A stretch of DNA of 64,000 nucleotides, taken from Pusillimonas sp. UBA3987 (GTDB taxonomy: Bacteria > Pseudomonadota > Gammaproteobacteria > Burkholderiales > Burkholderiaceae_B). Under the pieces are notes generated by a model, which did not search any database, was not told where the DNA came from, and was given only the letters and a program-made list of their open reading frames with translations. The stretch is from NCBI GenBank assembly GCA_002384935.1, contig DGCD01000007.1, forward strand, positions 1 to 64,000, in the 5' to 3' direction. Below are positions 1 to 9,170 of the stretch, piece after piece (the stretch's first letter is position 1; every line of letters starts with the position of its first letter). A program made the translations under genes and the position numbers.

Positions 1-8
1 CTTATACC

Positions 9-44
9 AAAACGCCCCAACAGCTAACACTGTTGGGGCGTTTT
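9..44. terminator. Bidirectional rho-independent terminator
   Basis: A perfect 14-bp inverted repeat (arms 9-22 and 31-44, core CGCCCCAACA) encloses an 8-base loop. The right arm ends in four T and the left arm begins with four A, so the hairpin has a U-rich tail on either strand. It most likely ends a gene lying left of the window. Confidence 0.85.
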
Positions 45-122
45 ACTTTGGGGCCAGCCGGAATGTTAACCTTCACATAGCGTATCTTCAGAACAACCTT
101 ATTATTTAACAGGAAACTGCAA

Positions 123-221
123 ATGCCCGCCAGTTCGAATTCAGTGCTTATGTTGTTGCTGCGTTTAGTGCTTGCGCTTGTGGTAACCGGTTTGCTGGTT
201 AGTGCGGCTTTTTCCGGCTAG
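123..221 (+). CDS. Possible 32-residue single-span membrane peptide
   Basis: This short reading frame starts with ATG at 123, 6 bases after an AGGAAA ribosome-binding site, and ends in TAG at 221. The first eight residues are polar (MPASSNSV). The rest is one uninterrupted hydrophobic stretch rich in Leu, Val and Ala, broken only by Arg14, long enough for one membrane span. It sits alone between a terminator and the pseudouridine synthase gene. I do not recognise the family. Small membrane peptides of this kind often bind larger membrane complexes, but nothing here identifies a partner. A chance frame remains possible. Confidence 0.4.
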   Translation: MPASSNSVLMLLLRLVLALVVTGLLVSAAFSG

Positions 222-278
222 AAGCCAATGTGGTCCCTTCATATCATGCCGCTTCATTCGGTTGAGTGTGTTTAAGGA

Positions 279-1226
279 ATGAGCTCCAAAAGTGCAAGGC
301 TTATGGCCGGCGCCCCTTTGCCTGTAAAGGAAGGCGTGGCGCCCAGTCGTGTCTATCTTCAGCCAGGTCCCTGGCCGACATTATTCGATTTTCTAGTTGA
401 TCGGTTTCGCTACACTGCCCCGCAAATTATCCGGGACAGGCTTGAGCGAGGCGAGATTGTCGACGAGCACGGTACAGCCCAGACAGCTGATGGCGATTAC
501 CTGCCGCGACGCTGGCTCTGGTATTACCGTGATGTTCCGACAGAAACTCCCGTGCCATTCAAGTTAGACGTGCTGTATCGCGACGAACGTTTACTGGTTA
601 TCGACAAACCTCACTTTCTGGCCAGTATACCGGGCGGTCGTTATTTGAAAGAAACCGCACTGACACGCTTGCGTCATCAATTGGCGCTTCCTGACTTGAG
701 CCCCTTGCATCGTCTTGATCGCGAAACTGCGGGCGTAATGATGTTGTGTATCGATCCGGCGTGCCGGGGTGCTTACCAGCAGTTGTTTCAGAAACGGGAA
801 GTCAGCAAGGTATATGAGGCAATTGCGCCTCACAGCGATGCCTGCTCCTTCCCGTTGACGCGTCTGAGTCGACTGGAAACACGGAGTTGGCATTTCACGA
901 TGGACGAGGTGCAGGGGCCACCCAACAGTGAAACCCGCATTGAACTCATTGCACGTAACGAAGCGCTGGGCTGGTATCGCCTATATCCGCATACAGGCAA
1001 AAAACATCAACTCCGCGTTCACATGGCCGGCTTGGGGATGCCTATTGTGAACGATCTGTTTTATCCTGCCCTGGCCACACAGCCTGCATACAATGATTAC
1101 AGCAGACCATTGCAGTTGTTGGCACGACGCATTCAGTTTCAGGATCCGTACACGGGTCTCACGCGTGCGTTTGAAAGTCGGCTGCAACTGGCGTGGGCCA
1201 GCCGCTTCGATACGGCGTGCCTTTAA
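279..1226 (+). CDS. RluA-family RNA pseudouridine synthase
   Basis: This enzyme of about 315 residues should convert selected uridines in rRNA or tRNA to pseudouridine in the cytoplasm. The family signature HRLDRETAG lies at residues 144-152, making Asp147 the expected catalytic nucleophile. A downstream block with HQLRVHMA (around residue 245) is the usual uridine-pocket segment. The N-terminal 80 residues resemble the S4-like region of RluA/RluD relatives. The start is uncertain: ATG 279 touches its AAGGA sequence with no spacer, while ATG 303 has AAGG four bases upstream. Which RNA position it modifies cannot be told from sequence alone. Confidence 0.88.
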   Translation: MSSKSARLMAGAPLPVKEGVAPSRVYLQPGPWPTLFDFLVDRFRYTAPQIIRDRLERGEIVDEHGTAQTADGDYLPRRWLWYYRDVPTETPVPFKLDVLYRDERLLVIDKPHFLASIPGGRYLKETALTRLRHQLALPDLSPLHRLDRETAGVMMLCIDPACRGAYQQLFQKREVSKVYEAIAPHSDACSFPLTRLSRLETRSWHFTMDEVQGPPNSETRIELIARNEALGWYRLYPHTGKKHQLRVHMAGLGMPIVNDLFYPALATQPAYNDYSRPLQLLARRIQFQDPYTGLTRAFESRLQLAWASRFDTACL

Positions 1227-1284
1227 CGCTCCCGACAGGCATGCACTACAATCGTAGCGTCTATATTACTGATCAAGTTGATTT

Positions 1285-1974
1285 ATGCCTTCCTCTTTTC
1301 AGGAACGTCTTTCCAGCATCCAGACTCGCATCAGTGAAGCCTGTCGGCGCTGTAATCGGACGCCTGCTGAAGTGCAGCTGTTGCCGGTCAGCAAAACATT
1401 CGATGCCAACGCCGTGCGTCAGGTTTTTTCGCTGGGTCAGCATCGCTTTGGTGAGAACCGTGTTCAGGAGATTCGCGATAAAGCACCGCTACTCGATGAC
1501 TTGCCTGTCGAGTGGGTGCTGATTGGGCATTTGCAAACCAATAAAGCCAAAGATGCGGCGCAACTGGTTACCGAAGTTCAGTCTCTTGATCGCTTGTCGC
1601 TGGCGCAGGCACTGGATAAGCGATTAAAAAAGCTGGACAAAACCTTGAGTGTTCTGATTCAGATCAAGACTTCGCCTGAGCCCAGCAAATTTGGACTTGA
1701 GCCCTCACAGCTATTGAGTTTTCTTGAAGAGCTCAAGGCGTATCCGACCTTGAAACCTGTAGGCTTGATGACGCTCGCGGTCAATTCCGACAATGAGGAG
1801 CATGTGCGCGCATGTTTTCGCTCTTTGCGAGCGCTTCGCGATCAGGCCGTTCAGGCCGGGCATCACGCTGTTCAGAGATTGTCGATGGGGATGAGCGGTG
1901 ATTTCGAGTGGGCGATCGAGGAAGGGTCGACAGAAGTTCGGATTGGCTCTTTATTGTTTGGTGAGCGGGAGTAA
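1285..1974 (+). CDS. yggS: YggS/PLPBP-family pyridoxal phosphate homeostasis protein
   Basis: This 229-residue protein belongs to the alanine-racemase-fold family that binds pyridoxal 5'-phosphate without catalysing a known reaction and keeps free PLP and amino-acid pools in balance. The PLP-binding lysine is Lys37 in VSKTF. The IGHLQTNK block follows near residue 82, and the phosphate-binding loop LSMGMSGDF lies near the C-terminus. Length fits the family (about 230). It ends only three bases before the amino-acid binding protein gene. I see no pilT or proC, which often flank yggS elsewhere. Confidence 0.93.
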   Translation: MPSSFQERLSSIQTRISEACRRCNRTPAEVQLLPVSKTFDANAVRQVFSLGQHRFGENRVQEIRDKAPLLDDLPVEWVLIGHLQTNKAKDAAQLVTEVQSLDRLSLAQALDKRLKKLDKTLSVLIQIKTSPEPSKFGLEPSQLLSFLEELKAYPTLKPVGLMTLAVNSDNEEHVRACFRSLRALRDQAVQAGHHAVQRLSMGMSGDFEWAIEEGSTEVRIGSLLFGERE

Positions 1975-1977
1975 AAA

Positions 1978-3015
1978 ATGAATAATTGTCTGGGCAAGCT
2001 GGGAAAAGTGGCGCGGGGGTTGCTTCTGGGGCTGGTGTTTTTGGCGGCAAATAACGTTGTGGCTGACACGCTTGAGGTTGTTAAGAAACGGGATGTCGTG
2101 CACTGTGGTGTTACTACCGGCTTTGCCGGATTTTCTGCGCCCAACGACAAGGGCGAATGGGCCGGATTGGATATCGACTTGTGTCGGGCGATTGCCGCGG
2201 CCGTGCTGGGCGACGCAAGCAAATTCAAGGCGGTTCCGCTTAATTCGCAACAGCGCTTTACGGCGTTGCAGTCGGGCGAAATTGATGTCCTGGTACGTAA
2301 TACTTCCGTTACCCAACAGCGCGACACTGCTCTGGGCGTGATTCACGCGGGTATCAGTTTTTACGACGGTCAGGGTTTTCTGATTTCCAAGGCGTTTGGC
2401 GTTAACAGCGCGAAAGCGCTGGATGGTGCCTCTATATGCCTGCAAACAGGCACCTCTAACGAGAATACGTTGGCTGATTGGGCGCGAGCCAACAACATTA
2501 CTTATAAACCGGTTGTCATTGAACAGTTCAACGAAGTTGTGAGTGCGTTTGCCGCCGGGCGGTGCGATGTGTTTTCCACCGATGCCGCCGGGCTTGCATC
2601 GATTCGTGTCTCCCGTCTTAAAAATCCAGACGACTACCAGGTGTTGCCGGAACAAATTTCGAAGGAGCCATTGGGGCCTTTTGTGCGCCAGGGCGACGAT
2701 GCCTGGCTGAATATTGTCAAATGGACGCTCATGGCGATGTTGAACGCCGAGGAATTGGGCGTCACATCAGATAATGTCGATGAGCAGTTGAAAAGTACGA
2801 ATCCGCGCATACAGCGCCTGCTGGGTGTGACGCCTGGTGCGGGAGGGAATCTGGGCCTAAACGAAAAATGGGCCTATAACATTATTCACCAGGTGGGCAA
2901 TTACGGGCAAAGCTATGCCCGTAATGTGGGGATGGATAGTCCGTTGCAGATTCCGCGAGGGTTGAACCGATTGTGGACCGACGGCGGGTTAATGTACCCG
3001 CTACCGATTCGTTGA
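1978..3015 (+). CDS. aapJ: AapJ-like general amino acid ABC transporter binding protein
   Basis: This 345-residue periplasmic protein should capture L-amino acids for an ABC importer of the Aap/Bzt type. An N-terminal signal peptide (basic start, hydrophobic core near residues 10-25, cleavage about VVA/DT) precedes two solute-binding lobes. Family blocks are visible: CGVTTGFAGFS, GLDIDLCRAIAAA and RFTALQSGEIDVL. Two Cys pairs are typical of this subgroup. A GGGAG ribosome-binding site precedes ATG 1978. No permease (aapQ, aapM) or ATPase (aapP) gene follows; the next gene is unrelated and on the other strand, so the partners must lie elsewhere. Confidence 0.85.
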   Translation: MNNCLGKLGKVARGLLLGLVFLAANNVVADTLEVVKKRDVVHCGVTTGFAGFSAPNDKGEWAGLDIDLCRAIAAAVLGDASKFKAVPLNSQQRFTALQSGEIDVLVRNTSVTQQRDTALGVIHAGISFYDGQGFLISKAFGVNSAKALDGASICLQTGTSNENTLADWARANNITYKPVVIEQFNEVVSAFAAGRCDVFSTDAAGLASIRVSRLKNPDDYQVLPEQISKEPLGPFVRQGDDAWLNIVKWTLMAMLNAEELGVTSDNVDEQLKSTNPRIQRLLGVTPGAGGNLGLNEKWAYNIIHQVGNYGQSYARNVGMDSPLQIPRGLNRLWTDGGLMYPLPIR

Positions 3016-3042
3016 CCATCTTGCGCTACCTTGGTGCGAAAG

Positions 3043-3513
3043 TTACCGCCGTTTATACACCAGGGCGATTCGGGCGAAGGCAATTTGCAACTCTTTCGTG
3101 CCCCCCTGGAAAATGAACGGGCGGCCGCGACCGGTAAAACACATGAGTTTTTTCGATGAAATAAGGGGGATGAATTTCGCGAATTGAATTTCTTCCCATT
3201 TCACGGCGCGGCGTGTGATCCAGCTTTGTTCTATACCCTCTTCGGTAATACGCGTGCGCGAGGTGGTCATGTAGCGCGCCATGACAAGAAGGGCGGCGTA
3301 GCAAAGCGTAACGCTGGCTGCGATATAGGGATTAACGTTTTGGCCAGCGGGACTTGTCGCTGTATTGATAAACTGGATGCCAATAATAATCAACATAAAC
3401 CAGGATGCGATTTTGATCCAGCGTGGCCACGATGTACCCACGATTGGCAACGGTTGAAGTTCCTGGATAAGTGCCGCGTGCTCTTGAGCAGAAGGGCGGT
3501 TATGAGGCAGCAT
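3043..3513 (-). CDS. Hypothetical membrane protein with two spans and a PH-like tail
   Basis: The 156-residue product has two hydrophobic segments, roughly residues 33-52 and 63-83, followed by a soluble C-terminal half of about 70 residues. The pattern of a membrane hairpin followed by a short beta-rich segment, with TSRTRITEEGIEQ near its start, recalls bacterial PH-domain (YdbT/YcxD-like) membrane proteins; this is an inference from layout only. It is transcribed from the minus strand, upstream of dprA in the same direction with a gap of about 50 bases to the dprA stop. Function unknown. Confidence 0.6.
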   Translation of the reverse strand: MLPHNRPSAQEHAALIQELQPLPIVGTSWPRWIKIASWFMLIIIGIQFINTATSPAGQNVNPYIAASVTLCYAALLVMARYMTTSRTRITEEGIEQSWITRRAVKWEEIQFAKFIPLISSKKLMCFTGRGRPFIFQGGTKELQIAFARIALVYKRR

Positions 3514-3566
3514 GGTTTGAGTGAATAAGCGTTAAAACCTAATCATAGCGCGTGGAGGAAATGCAG

Positions 3567-4769
3567 TCAGGCCCGTTGCTGCTGATATTGCCCGTTGGGT
3601 AGCCGGGCGACATGGCCTTGCAGCTCCAACACGGAAAGCGCCTGATTCAGGTTTGAAACTGATAACAGGCTTCGCTGTTGCAACACGTCGAACGAAATCG
3701 GATCGTAACCCATCGCGTCTAGAACAGCGCTGATGTCGTTATGGTTGATTGTCGTATCGAATAGTTGCGTCTTAAAACTGTTGTCTTCGCTGTTCTCAGC
3801 GTCGTCGCGGGGTTGTCGCTGCACGACAGGATCTATGTGCGCCTGATTGAAACTGAGGTTGGTTTGAGCAGGCGGCCTTAACTCTTCAAGAATGTGTTCC
3901 CCCGACTCGACCAGCTTGGCACCCTGGCGGATTAAGGTATGACAGCCTTTTGACAGCGGTGAATGAATGGAGCCGGGGATGGCAAATACTTCCCGCCCCA
4001 ACTCGGATGAAAGCCTGGCGGTGATGAGCGAGCCACTCTGGACTGCCGCCTCAACCACCACCACGCCGCGCGACAGGCCGGCAACAATGCGGTTTCGCTT
4101 TGGAAAGTGATAGGGCATGGCTTTTTGGCCAAGCGGGAATTCGGAGACCAGTGCACCGTGTTCTGCAATATCGTGGGCAAGGCTTCGGTTGCGTGCCGGG
4201 TAGACGAGATCGATACCCGTGGCAAGCACGGCAATGGTGCTGGCACCCTGGGGGCCGGCTTTCAATGCGCCTTGATGCGCTGCGGCGTCGATGCCCGACG
4301 CTAGGCCGCTGGTGATACACCAACCATGTCCGGCCAGGAAGCGGGCAAAATCATGCGCGTTGGCCTGCCCGGCCGGCGTTGCGCTACGGGCACCCACAAT
4401 GGCCAAAGTGGGGGCACTCAGCAACTCAGGACGCCCATTGACGTACAGCATCAAAGGGGGGTCATGCATTTCCAGCAGTTGCGATGGGTAAGTTGGGTCA
4501 GCCAGCGTGAGCAGGTGGTGATTCGGATCAGATAACCAGCTTAGTGTGGTATTGATGCGGTCTTGCAGCGGTTCGTCGGGTTCTTGGGCAAGTCGGCTGG
4601 CCAGGCGGGTGTCCAGATGCTTCATGAGTTGCCCGGTCGATTGCGAGAAAATATCGTGCGGCAACCCATAAACCGCAAGCAGAAGGCGTGCCTGTGCCGG
4701 GCCCAGATCGGGCTCGAGGGTTAGTCGGATCCAGGCTGCGGTTTCTTCACAAGAGAGGTTCATCGGCAT
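3567..4769 (-). CDS. dprA: DNA-processing protein DprA
   Basis: DprA protects incoming single-stranded DNA during natural transformation and loads RecA onto it. The 400-residue product shows a short helical N-terminal domain, then a Rossmann-like core with AIVGARSATPAG, SGLASGIDAAAH, GIDLVYPARN, SEFPLG and the KRNRIVAGLS region, and a C-terminal winged-helix-like DML1 segment (last 60 residues). The open frame extends to 4820, but those first residues lack family similarity; ATG 4769 or 4763 is the likely start. It is divergent from def-fmt. With comF (16.9 kb) it suggests the competence DNA-handling machinery is retained. Confidence 0.93.
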   Translation of the reverse strand: MPMNLSCEETAAWIRLTLEPDLGPAQARLLLAVYGLPHDIFSQSTGQLMKHLDTRLASRLAQEPDEPLQDRINTTLSWLSDPNHHLLTLADPTYPSQLLEMHDPPLMLYVNGRPELLSAPTLAIVGARSATPAGQANAHDFARFLAGHGWCITSGLASGIDAAAHQGALKAGPQGASTIAVLATGIDLVYPARNRSLAHDIAEHGALVSEFPLGQKAMPYHFPKRNRIVAGLSRGVVVVEAAVQSGSLITARLSSELGREVFAIPGSIHSPLSKGCHTLIRQGAKLVESGEHILEELRPPAQTNLSFNQAHIDPVVQRQPRDDAENSEDNSFKTQLFDTTINHNDISAVLDAMGYDPISFDVLQQRSLLSVSNLNQALSVLELQGHVARLPNGQYQQQRA

Positions 4770-4830
4770 GGCGCAAGTGTGCCATATTGTGCAAGTCGTG
4801 TGCAGGTTGGCGTGATGCAATCGTCCATGT

Positions 4831-4855
4831 TTGCGCTGTGGTTGGTTGATATAAT
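4831..4855 (+). promoter_or_regulatory. Candidate extended -10 promoter for def-fmt
   Basis: A perfect extended -10 element, TGATATAAT, lies at 4847-4855, with the TATAAT hexamer at 4850-4855 and the def start codon 29 bases further on. The only -35-like hexamer nearby (TTGCGC, 4831-4836) is too close at 13 bases. Extended -10 promoters can work without a good -35 box. Confidence 0.6.
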
Positions 4856-4883
4856 GAGAACCTGTACAGAAAAGGCTTTAACC

Positions 4884-5396
4884 ATGGCACTATTACCCAT
4901 ACTTCATTATCCGGATCCGCGCTTGCACAAAGTTGCCAAGCCGGTGGAAAAGGTCGATGACCGTATTCGCCAGTTGGTGGCAGATATGGCGCAAACGATG
5001 TACGACGCTCCGGGGGTGGGCCTGGCGGCAACGCAGGTCGATGTCCATGAGCGTGTCGTGGTCATCGACGTATCCGAGGAAGGCAATAACCTCATCGTAT
5101 TGATCAACCCTGAAATCACCTGGAAAAGTGAAGAGATTCAGGTCTATGAAGAGGGTTGCTTGTCGGTGCCGGGCATATACGACAAGGTCGAGCGTGCCGA
5201 ACGCATACGCGTAAAAGCCTTGAATGAAAAAGGCGAGGCGTATGAGTTCGATGCCGATGGACTGCTGGCGGTTTGTGTTCAGCATGAACTCGACCATTTG
5301 CAAGGCAAGGTGTTCGTTGAGTATCTTTCTTTGTTGAAGCTGAACAGAATCAAGACAAAACTACGCAAGCAAGAACGTGAAGCGTTGAAGGCCTGA
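4884..5396 (+). CDS. def: Peptide deformylase
   Basis: This metalloenzyme removes the formyl group from the starting methionine of new proteins. All three family motifs are present: GVGLAATQ (residues 44-51), EGCLS with metal ligand Cys92, and HELDH with ligands His134 and His138 and catalytic Glu135. Starting at ATG 4884 the protein has 170 residues, the normal size (E. coli 169). The frame opens at 4779, but the extra 35 residues are not conserved and the extended -10 promoter lies inside them. It is followed after five bases by fmt, the enzyme that adds the same formyl group. Confidence 0.97.
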   Translation: MALLPILHYPDPRLHKVAKPVEKVDDRIRQLVADMAQTMYDAPGVGLAATQVDVHERVVVIDVSEEGNNLIVLINPEITWKSEEIQVYEEGCLSVPGIYDKVERAERIRVKALNEKGEAYEFDADGLLAVCVQHELDHLQGKVFVEYLSLLKLNRIKTKLRKQEREALKA

Positions 5397-5401
5397 CCGT
5401 T

Positions 5402-6343
5402 ATGCGAGTGGTTTTTGCCGGTACGCCGGAATTTGCCCGTTCTGCATTGCAGGCAATACTAGAGGCGGGGCACGTTGTGCCGCTGGTTTTAACTCAGCCC
5501 GATCGTCCCTCAGGTCGAGGCATGAAATTAACGCCCGGTCCGGTAAAGCAATGTGCACTCCAGGCCGATATCCCAGTCTTACAGCCGCAAAGTTTGCGTC
5601 TCGACGGAAAGTATGGAGACCAGGCGACGCAGGCGCAATCCGCTTTGCATGACGCCAGACCCGACGTTATCGTCGTGGCAGCTTACGGTCTGATCCTGCC
5701 GGAATGGGTGCTTGGTTTGCCCCCTTTGGGTTGCTTGAATATCCATGCCAGCTTGTTGCCGCGCTGGCGGGGGGCCGCCCCTATTCAGCGTGCCATCGAG
5801 GCGGGTGATATGCAAACTGGTATCACCATCATGCAAATGGATGTAGGCCTTGATACTGGCGATATGTTGTCTGTTTGGCCTGTACCTATTCGCGACGATC
5901 ATACTGCTGCCAGCCTGCACGACGATCTTGCTGCGTTGGGCGGCAAGGCCATTGTCGCCGCGCTCAACGATTTGTCGCAAGGATGCCTGCGTGCCACACC
6001 TCAGCCTGAAGAGGGTGTCACGTATGCGGCAAAACTGTCTAAAGCGGAAGCGGTACTCGATTTTTCACTGCCTGCTGTGCAACTGGCACGTCGCGTGCGC
6101 GCTTTTAACCCCTTTCCCGGTGCCACGGTGCGCCTGCCGGGGTTGGGCGATGCAGTAAAAGTGTGGTCGGCGCAAGCACTGCCCGCATTGCAACTACCCG
6201 TCAGCCCCGGGGCGCTTGTTGAGGCAACAGACCAGGGTATTGATTTGGCAACGGCAGACGGTGTCCTGCGTTTATTGGAGCTACAAAAGCCCGGAGGCAA
6301 GCGTCAGGCCGCCAGCCAGTTTATTCAGGGCTGGCGACCTTAA
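5402..6343 (+). CDS. fmt: Methionyl-tRNA formyltransferase
   Basis: Fmt transfers a formyl group from 10-formyltetrahydrofolate to methionyl-initiator tRNA. The 313-residue length matches the family. The hydrolase-like N-terminal domain carries the NIHASLLPRWRGAAP block, with catalytic Asn113 and His115, and Asp151 in DTGDM. The C-terminal OB-like domain (from about residue 210) contains the RAFNPFPG motif used for tRNA contact. It forms a two-gene operon with def. Seven G bases fill part of the 15-base gap before the convergent rimO gene. Confidence 0.97.
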   Translation: MRVVFAGTPEFARSALQAILEAGHVVPLVLTQPDRPSGRGMKLTPGPVKQCALQADIPVLQPQSLRLDGKYGDQATQAQSALHDARPDVIVVAAYGLILPEWVLGLPPLGCLNIHASLLPRWRGAAPIQRAIEAGDMQTGITIMQMDVGLDTGDMLSVWPVPIRDDHTAASLHDDLAALGGKAIVAALNDLSQGCLRATPQPEEGVTYAAKLSKAEAVLDFSLPAVQLARRVRAFNPFPGATVRLPGLGDAVKVWSAQALPALQLPVSPGALVEATDQGIDLATADGVLRLLELQKPGGKRQAASQFIQGWRP

Positions 6344-6358
6344 ACCCAGGGGGGGTTG

Positions 6359-7675
6359 TTACAGCGTTTCGGCGTACAGGTCGTACTCGTCGGAGTCGGT
6401 GATGCGCACCTTGACAATTTCACCCGCCTTCAGGATGCGATCGGTCGTAACATACACATTGCCGTCGATTTCCGGGGCGTCGGCGCTCGATCTGCCAATG
6501 GCGCCTTCTTCTTCCATTTCGTCGATCAGCACATCGATTTCCTTACCGACTTTTTGTCTCAGGCGCTCCGTTGAAATGGCCTGCTGGTGGGCCATGAAGC
6601 GTTCCCAGCGGTCTTGCTTTATTTCGTCTGGAACAGGGTCGGGCAGGTCGTTGGCTTTTGCACCATCGACTGGAGAGTATTGGAAACAGCCAACGCGGTC
6701 CAGTTGAGCCTGGCTCATCCACTCAAGCAGATATTCGAAATCCTCCTCGGTCTCTCCAGGAAATCCCACGATGAAAGTCGAGCGGATTGTGAGATCGGGG
6801 CAGATTTTGCGCCATTCACGAATACGGGCCAGTGTTTTGTCTTCGAATGCCGGACGTTTCATGAGTTTTAGAACGCGTGGGCTGGCGTGCTGGAACGGTA
6901 TATCCAGATAGGGCAGGATCTTCCCCTGGGCCATAAGGGGGATGATTTCATTTACGTGAGGATAGGGATAAACATAGTGCAGGCGTACCCATATACCCAG
7001 TTCCGCCAGCGCCTCACAAAGCTGGGTCATGTGGGTTTTAATGGGGCGGCCATCCCAGAAACCCGTACGGAACTTCATATCGGCGCCGTAGGCACTGGTG
7101 TCTTGCGAAATGACCAGCAGTTCTTTAACCCCTGAATCGGCAAGACGCTTGGCTTCGGCCAGTACGTCGCCAATCGGGCGGCTAACCAGATCCCCACGCA
7201 GCGACGGGATAATACAGAAGCTGCATCGGTGGTTGCAGCCTTCCGAAATTTTCAGGTACGCATAATGGCGCGGTGTCAATTTGATACCTTGAGCAGGAAC
7301 AAGGTCCAGATAAGGATCGTGCTCTACGTTGGGAGGGGCGGCTTCATGGACAGCCCGTACAACCTGCTCGTATTGCTGGGGGCCGGTTACGGCCAGAACG
7401 GCGGGGTGCACTTGCCGGATAACCGATTCCTCAACGCCCATGCAGCCTGTCACGATGACCTTTCCGTTTTCGGCGATGGCTTCGCCGATGGCGTCAAGTG
7501 ATTCGGCCTTGGCGCTATCGATAAATCCGCAAGTGTTAACGACCACGACATCGGCGTTGTCGTAATCGGGTGTGATGGCGTAACCTTCGGTGCGCAATTG
7601 AGTAAGAATGCGTTCGGAGTCGACCAGCGCTTTGGGACAGCCCAGGCTGACAAACCCGACTTTCGGGGAGTTCAT
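6359..7675 (-). CDS. rimO: Ribosomal protein S12 methylthiotransferase RimO
   Basis: RimO is a radical-SAM enzyme that adds a methylthio group to an aspartate of ribosomal protein S12 (Asp89 in E. coli). The 438-residue product holds the methylthiotransferase domain with cluster ligands Cys13, Cys49 and Cys78, the radical-SAM triplet CNHRCSFC (Cys147, Cys151, Cys154), and a C-terminal TRAM domain from about residue 375. The SLGCPKALVDSE start is typical of RimO and separates it from MiaB. It is divergent from rsmB and convergent with fmt. Confidence 0.96.
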   Translation of the reverse strand: MNSPKVGFVSLGCPKALVDSERILTQLRTEGYAITPDYDNADVVVVNTCGFIDSAKAESLDAIGEAIAENGKVIVTGCMGVEESVIRQVHPAVLAVTGPQQYEQVVRAVHEAAPPNVEHDPYLDLVPAQGIKLTPRHYAYLKISEGCNHRCSFCIIPSLRGDLVSRPIGDVLAEAKRLADSGVKELLVISQDTSAYGADMKFRTGFWDGRPIKTHMTQLCEALAELGIWVRLHYVYPYPHVNEIIPLMAQGKILPYLDIPFQHASPRVLKLMKRPAFEDKTLARIREWRKICPDLTIRSTFIVGFPGETEEDFEYLLEWMSQAQLDRVGCFQYSPVDGAKANDLPDPVPDEIKQDRWERFMAHQQAISTERLRQKVGKEIDVLIDEMEEEGAIGRSSADAPEIDGNVYVTTDRILKAGEIVKVRITDSDEYDLYAETL

Positions 7676-7796
7676 AAAAACCTCTTGAAGCCTTTTAAGG
7701 CTTTGACAAAAAAAGAGATTTTACTGCGCCGGCGCGGGAACTGCGAATGGCGGTGATAATAGAGGCTGATTTGCTTAAAACTTAACTCTTCCAGGT

Positions 7797-9149
7797 TTGT
7801 CTCGCGTGTCCGACTCTTCTTCATTGCCATTGTCCGAATTGATCCTGGCCACTGCACGAAATGTGCAGGCGGTCATGGCGGGTCAATCGCTAACTGAAAG
7901 CCTGGCTCAAACACCGGCAGACCGGCGTGCCGCCGCTCAGGCATTGGCGTCTCACAGTATGCGTCAGCTCGGGCTGGCGCAAGCCATTCGCAGTCACATG
8001 GTGAGTCGAACGCCGTCCGATGCGTTATTCGATGCGATTCTGCTGGTATCGATTTCCCTGCTCGAAACGGCAATGGCGTCGCAGGCCGCTGTCGCGGGCG
8101 AACGAACCGTTCCGGCGCACTGGCCTGTCTATGATGCGCACACGGTGGTTAATCAGGCTGTGAATGCGGTTGGGTCTCAGCGACGGTTGCAGCCGTTCAA
8201 GGCGTTGCTTAATGGAGTATTGCGTCGTTATGGTCGTGAGCGAGACAAAATACGCAGTGCGGTACTGACAGATCCGCAGGCTCGCTGGAATTATCCCAAC
8301 TGGTGGATTCGGCGATTGCGCAAAGCGTATCCGGATGCATGGCAAGCGGTGCTTGAGGCAGCCAATGTGCCGGCGCCCATGATGTTGCGAGTAAATAAAC
8401 GGAAAATTTCGCCTGGCGCGTTTTTAGAAACCCTGAAGGGGGTTGGGTTGGCTGGCCGGTGCATTGACGATGCCGCCGTATTACTCGAGACGCCCCGGCC
8501 GGTTGAGCAAGTGCCTGGTTTCAAAGAGGGTTTTTTTTCAGTTCAAGACGCTGCTGCTCAGCAGGCGGCGTTGCTGTTGGACGCGCAGCCAGGCATGCGC
8601 GTGCTCGATGCGTGTGCAGCCCCCGGGGGGAAGACGGCACATATTCTGGAACGGGCCGATGTTAGCTTATGCGCGCTTGATGTGGATGAGAAGCGCCTGG
8701 CAAGAGTCGGTGAAAACCTGAGCCGTTTATCGCTGATGTCTGATAAGGTATCCCTGCAGTGTGCCAATGCGGCGAGCTTGAATGCGTGGTGGGATGGTCT
8801 GCATTTTGATTGTGTCCTGGCCGATGTGCCTTGTACCGCCTCGGGTGTGGTACGGCGCCATCCCGACATTCGCTGGTTGCGTCGGGAAGCCGATATTGCC
8901 CGGACCGTGGCTTTACAAGCCAGCATACTTGACGCATTATGGACAACCGTTAAGCCAGGGGGGAAGATGCTTTATGTGACCTGCTCGGTGTTCCCTCAGG
9001 AAGGTGAGCTGCAGGCAAAGCATTTTCAGACGACTCATTCCAATGCCGAATTGCTGCCATCACCGGGGCAGATATTGCCTGCGGGCTATGATGGCACCAA
9101 GGGTTTGCACGATGGTTTCTTCTTTGCTTTGTTTGCCAAGCGTGTTTGA
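7797..9149 (+). CDS. rsmB: 16S rRNA (cytosine-967-C5)-methyltransferase RsmB
   Basis: RsmB methylates C967 of 16S rRNA using S-adenosylmethionine. An N-terminal NusB-like helical domain (about residues 10-150) precedes the catalytic domain with DACAAPGGKTAHILE, DVPCTASG (Cys346) and the nucleophile Cys396 in VTCSVFP. Length is 450 residues. The start is TTG 7797 or GTG 7806; no ATG is available near the conserved N-terminus, and a CCAGG sequence at 7791-7795 better fits GTG 7806. An eight-T run lies in the frame at about 8530. It heads a run with the DUF4390 gene and ntrY-ntrX. Confidence 0.94.
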   Translation: MSRVSDSSSLPLSELILATARNVQAVMAGQSLTESLAQTPADRRAAAQALASHSMRQLGLAQAIRSHMVSRTPSDALFDAILLVSISLLETAMASQAAVAGERTVPAHWPVYDAHTVVNQAVNAVGSQRRLQPFKALLNGVLRRYGRERDKIRSAVLTDPQARWNYPNWWIRRLRKAYPDAWQAVLEAANVPAPMMLRVNKRKISPGAFLETLKGVGLAGRCIDDAAVLLETPRPVEQVPGFKEGFFSVQDAAAQQAALLLDAQPGMRVLDACAAPGGKTAHILERADVSLCALDVDEKRLARVGENLSRLSLMSDKVSLQCANAASLNAWWDGLHFDCVLADVPCTASGVVRRHPDIRWLRREADIARTVALQASILDALWTTVKPGGKMLYVTCSVFPQEGELQAKHFQTTHSNAELLPSPGQILPAGYDGTKGLHDGFFFALFAKRV

Positions 9150-9170
9150 GTCGTCAACAATACAGCCTTT

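Noticed and set aside
6349..6355. Seven-G run between fmt and rimO
   Set aside because: It is outside both genes and between two stop codons, so slippage would have no clear effect.
7688..7708. Inverted repeat and TTGACA upstream of rsmB
   Set aside because: TTGACA at 7703-7708 has no -10 at a proper distance, and the 7-base arms with a 2-base loop are too small to claim a site.
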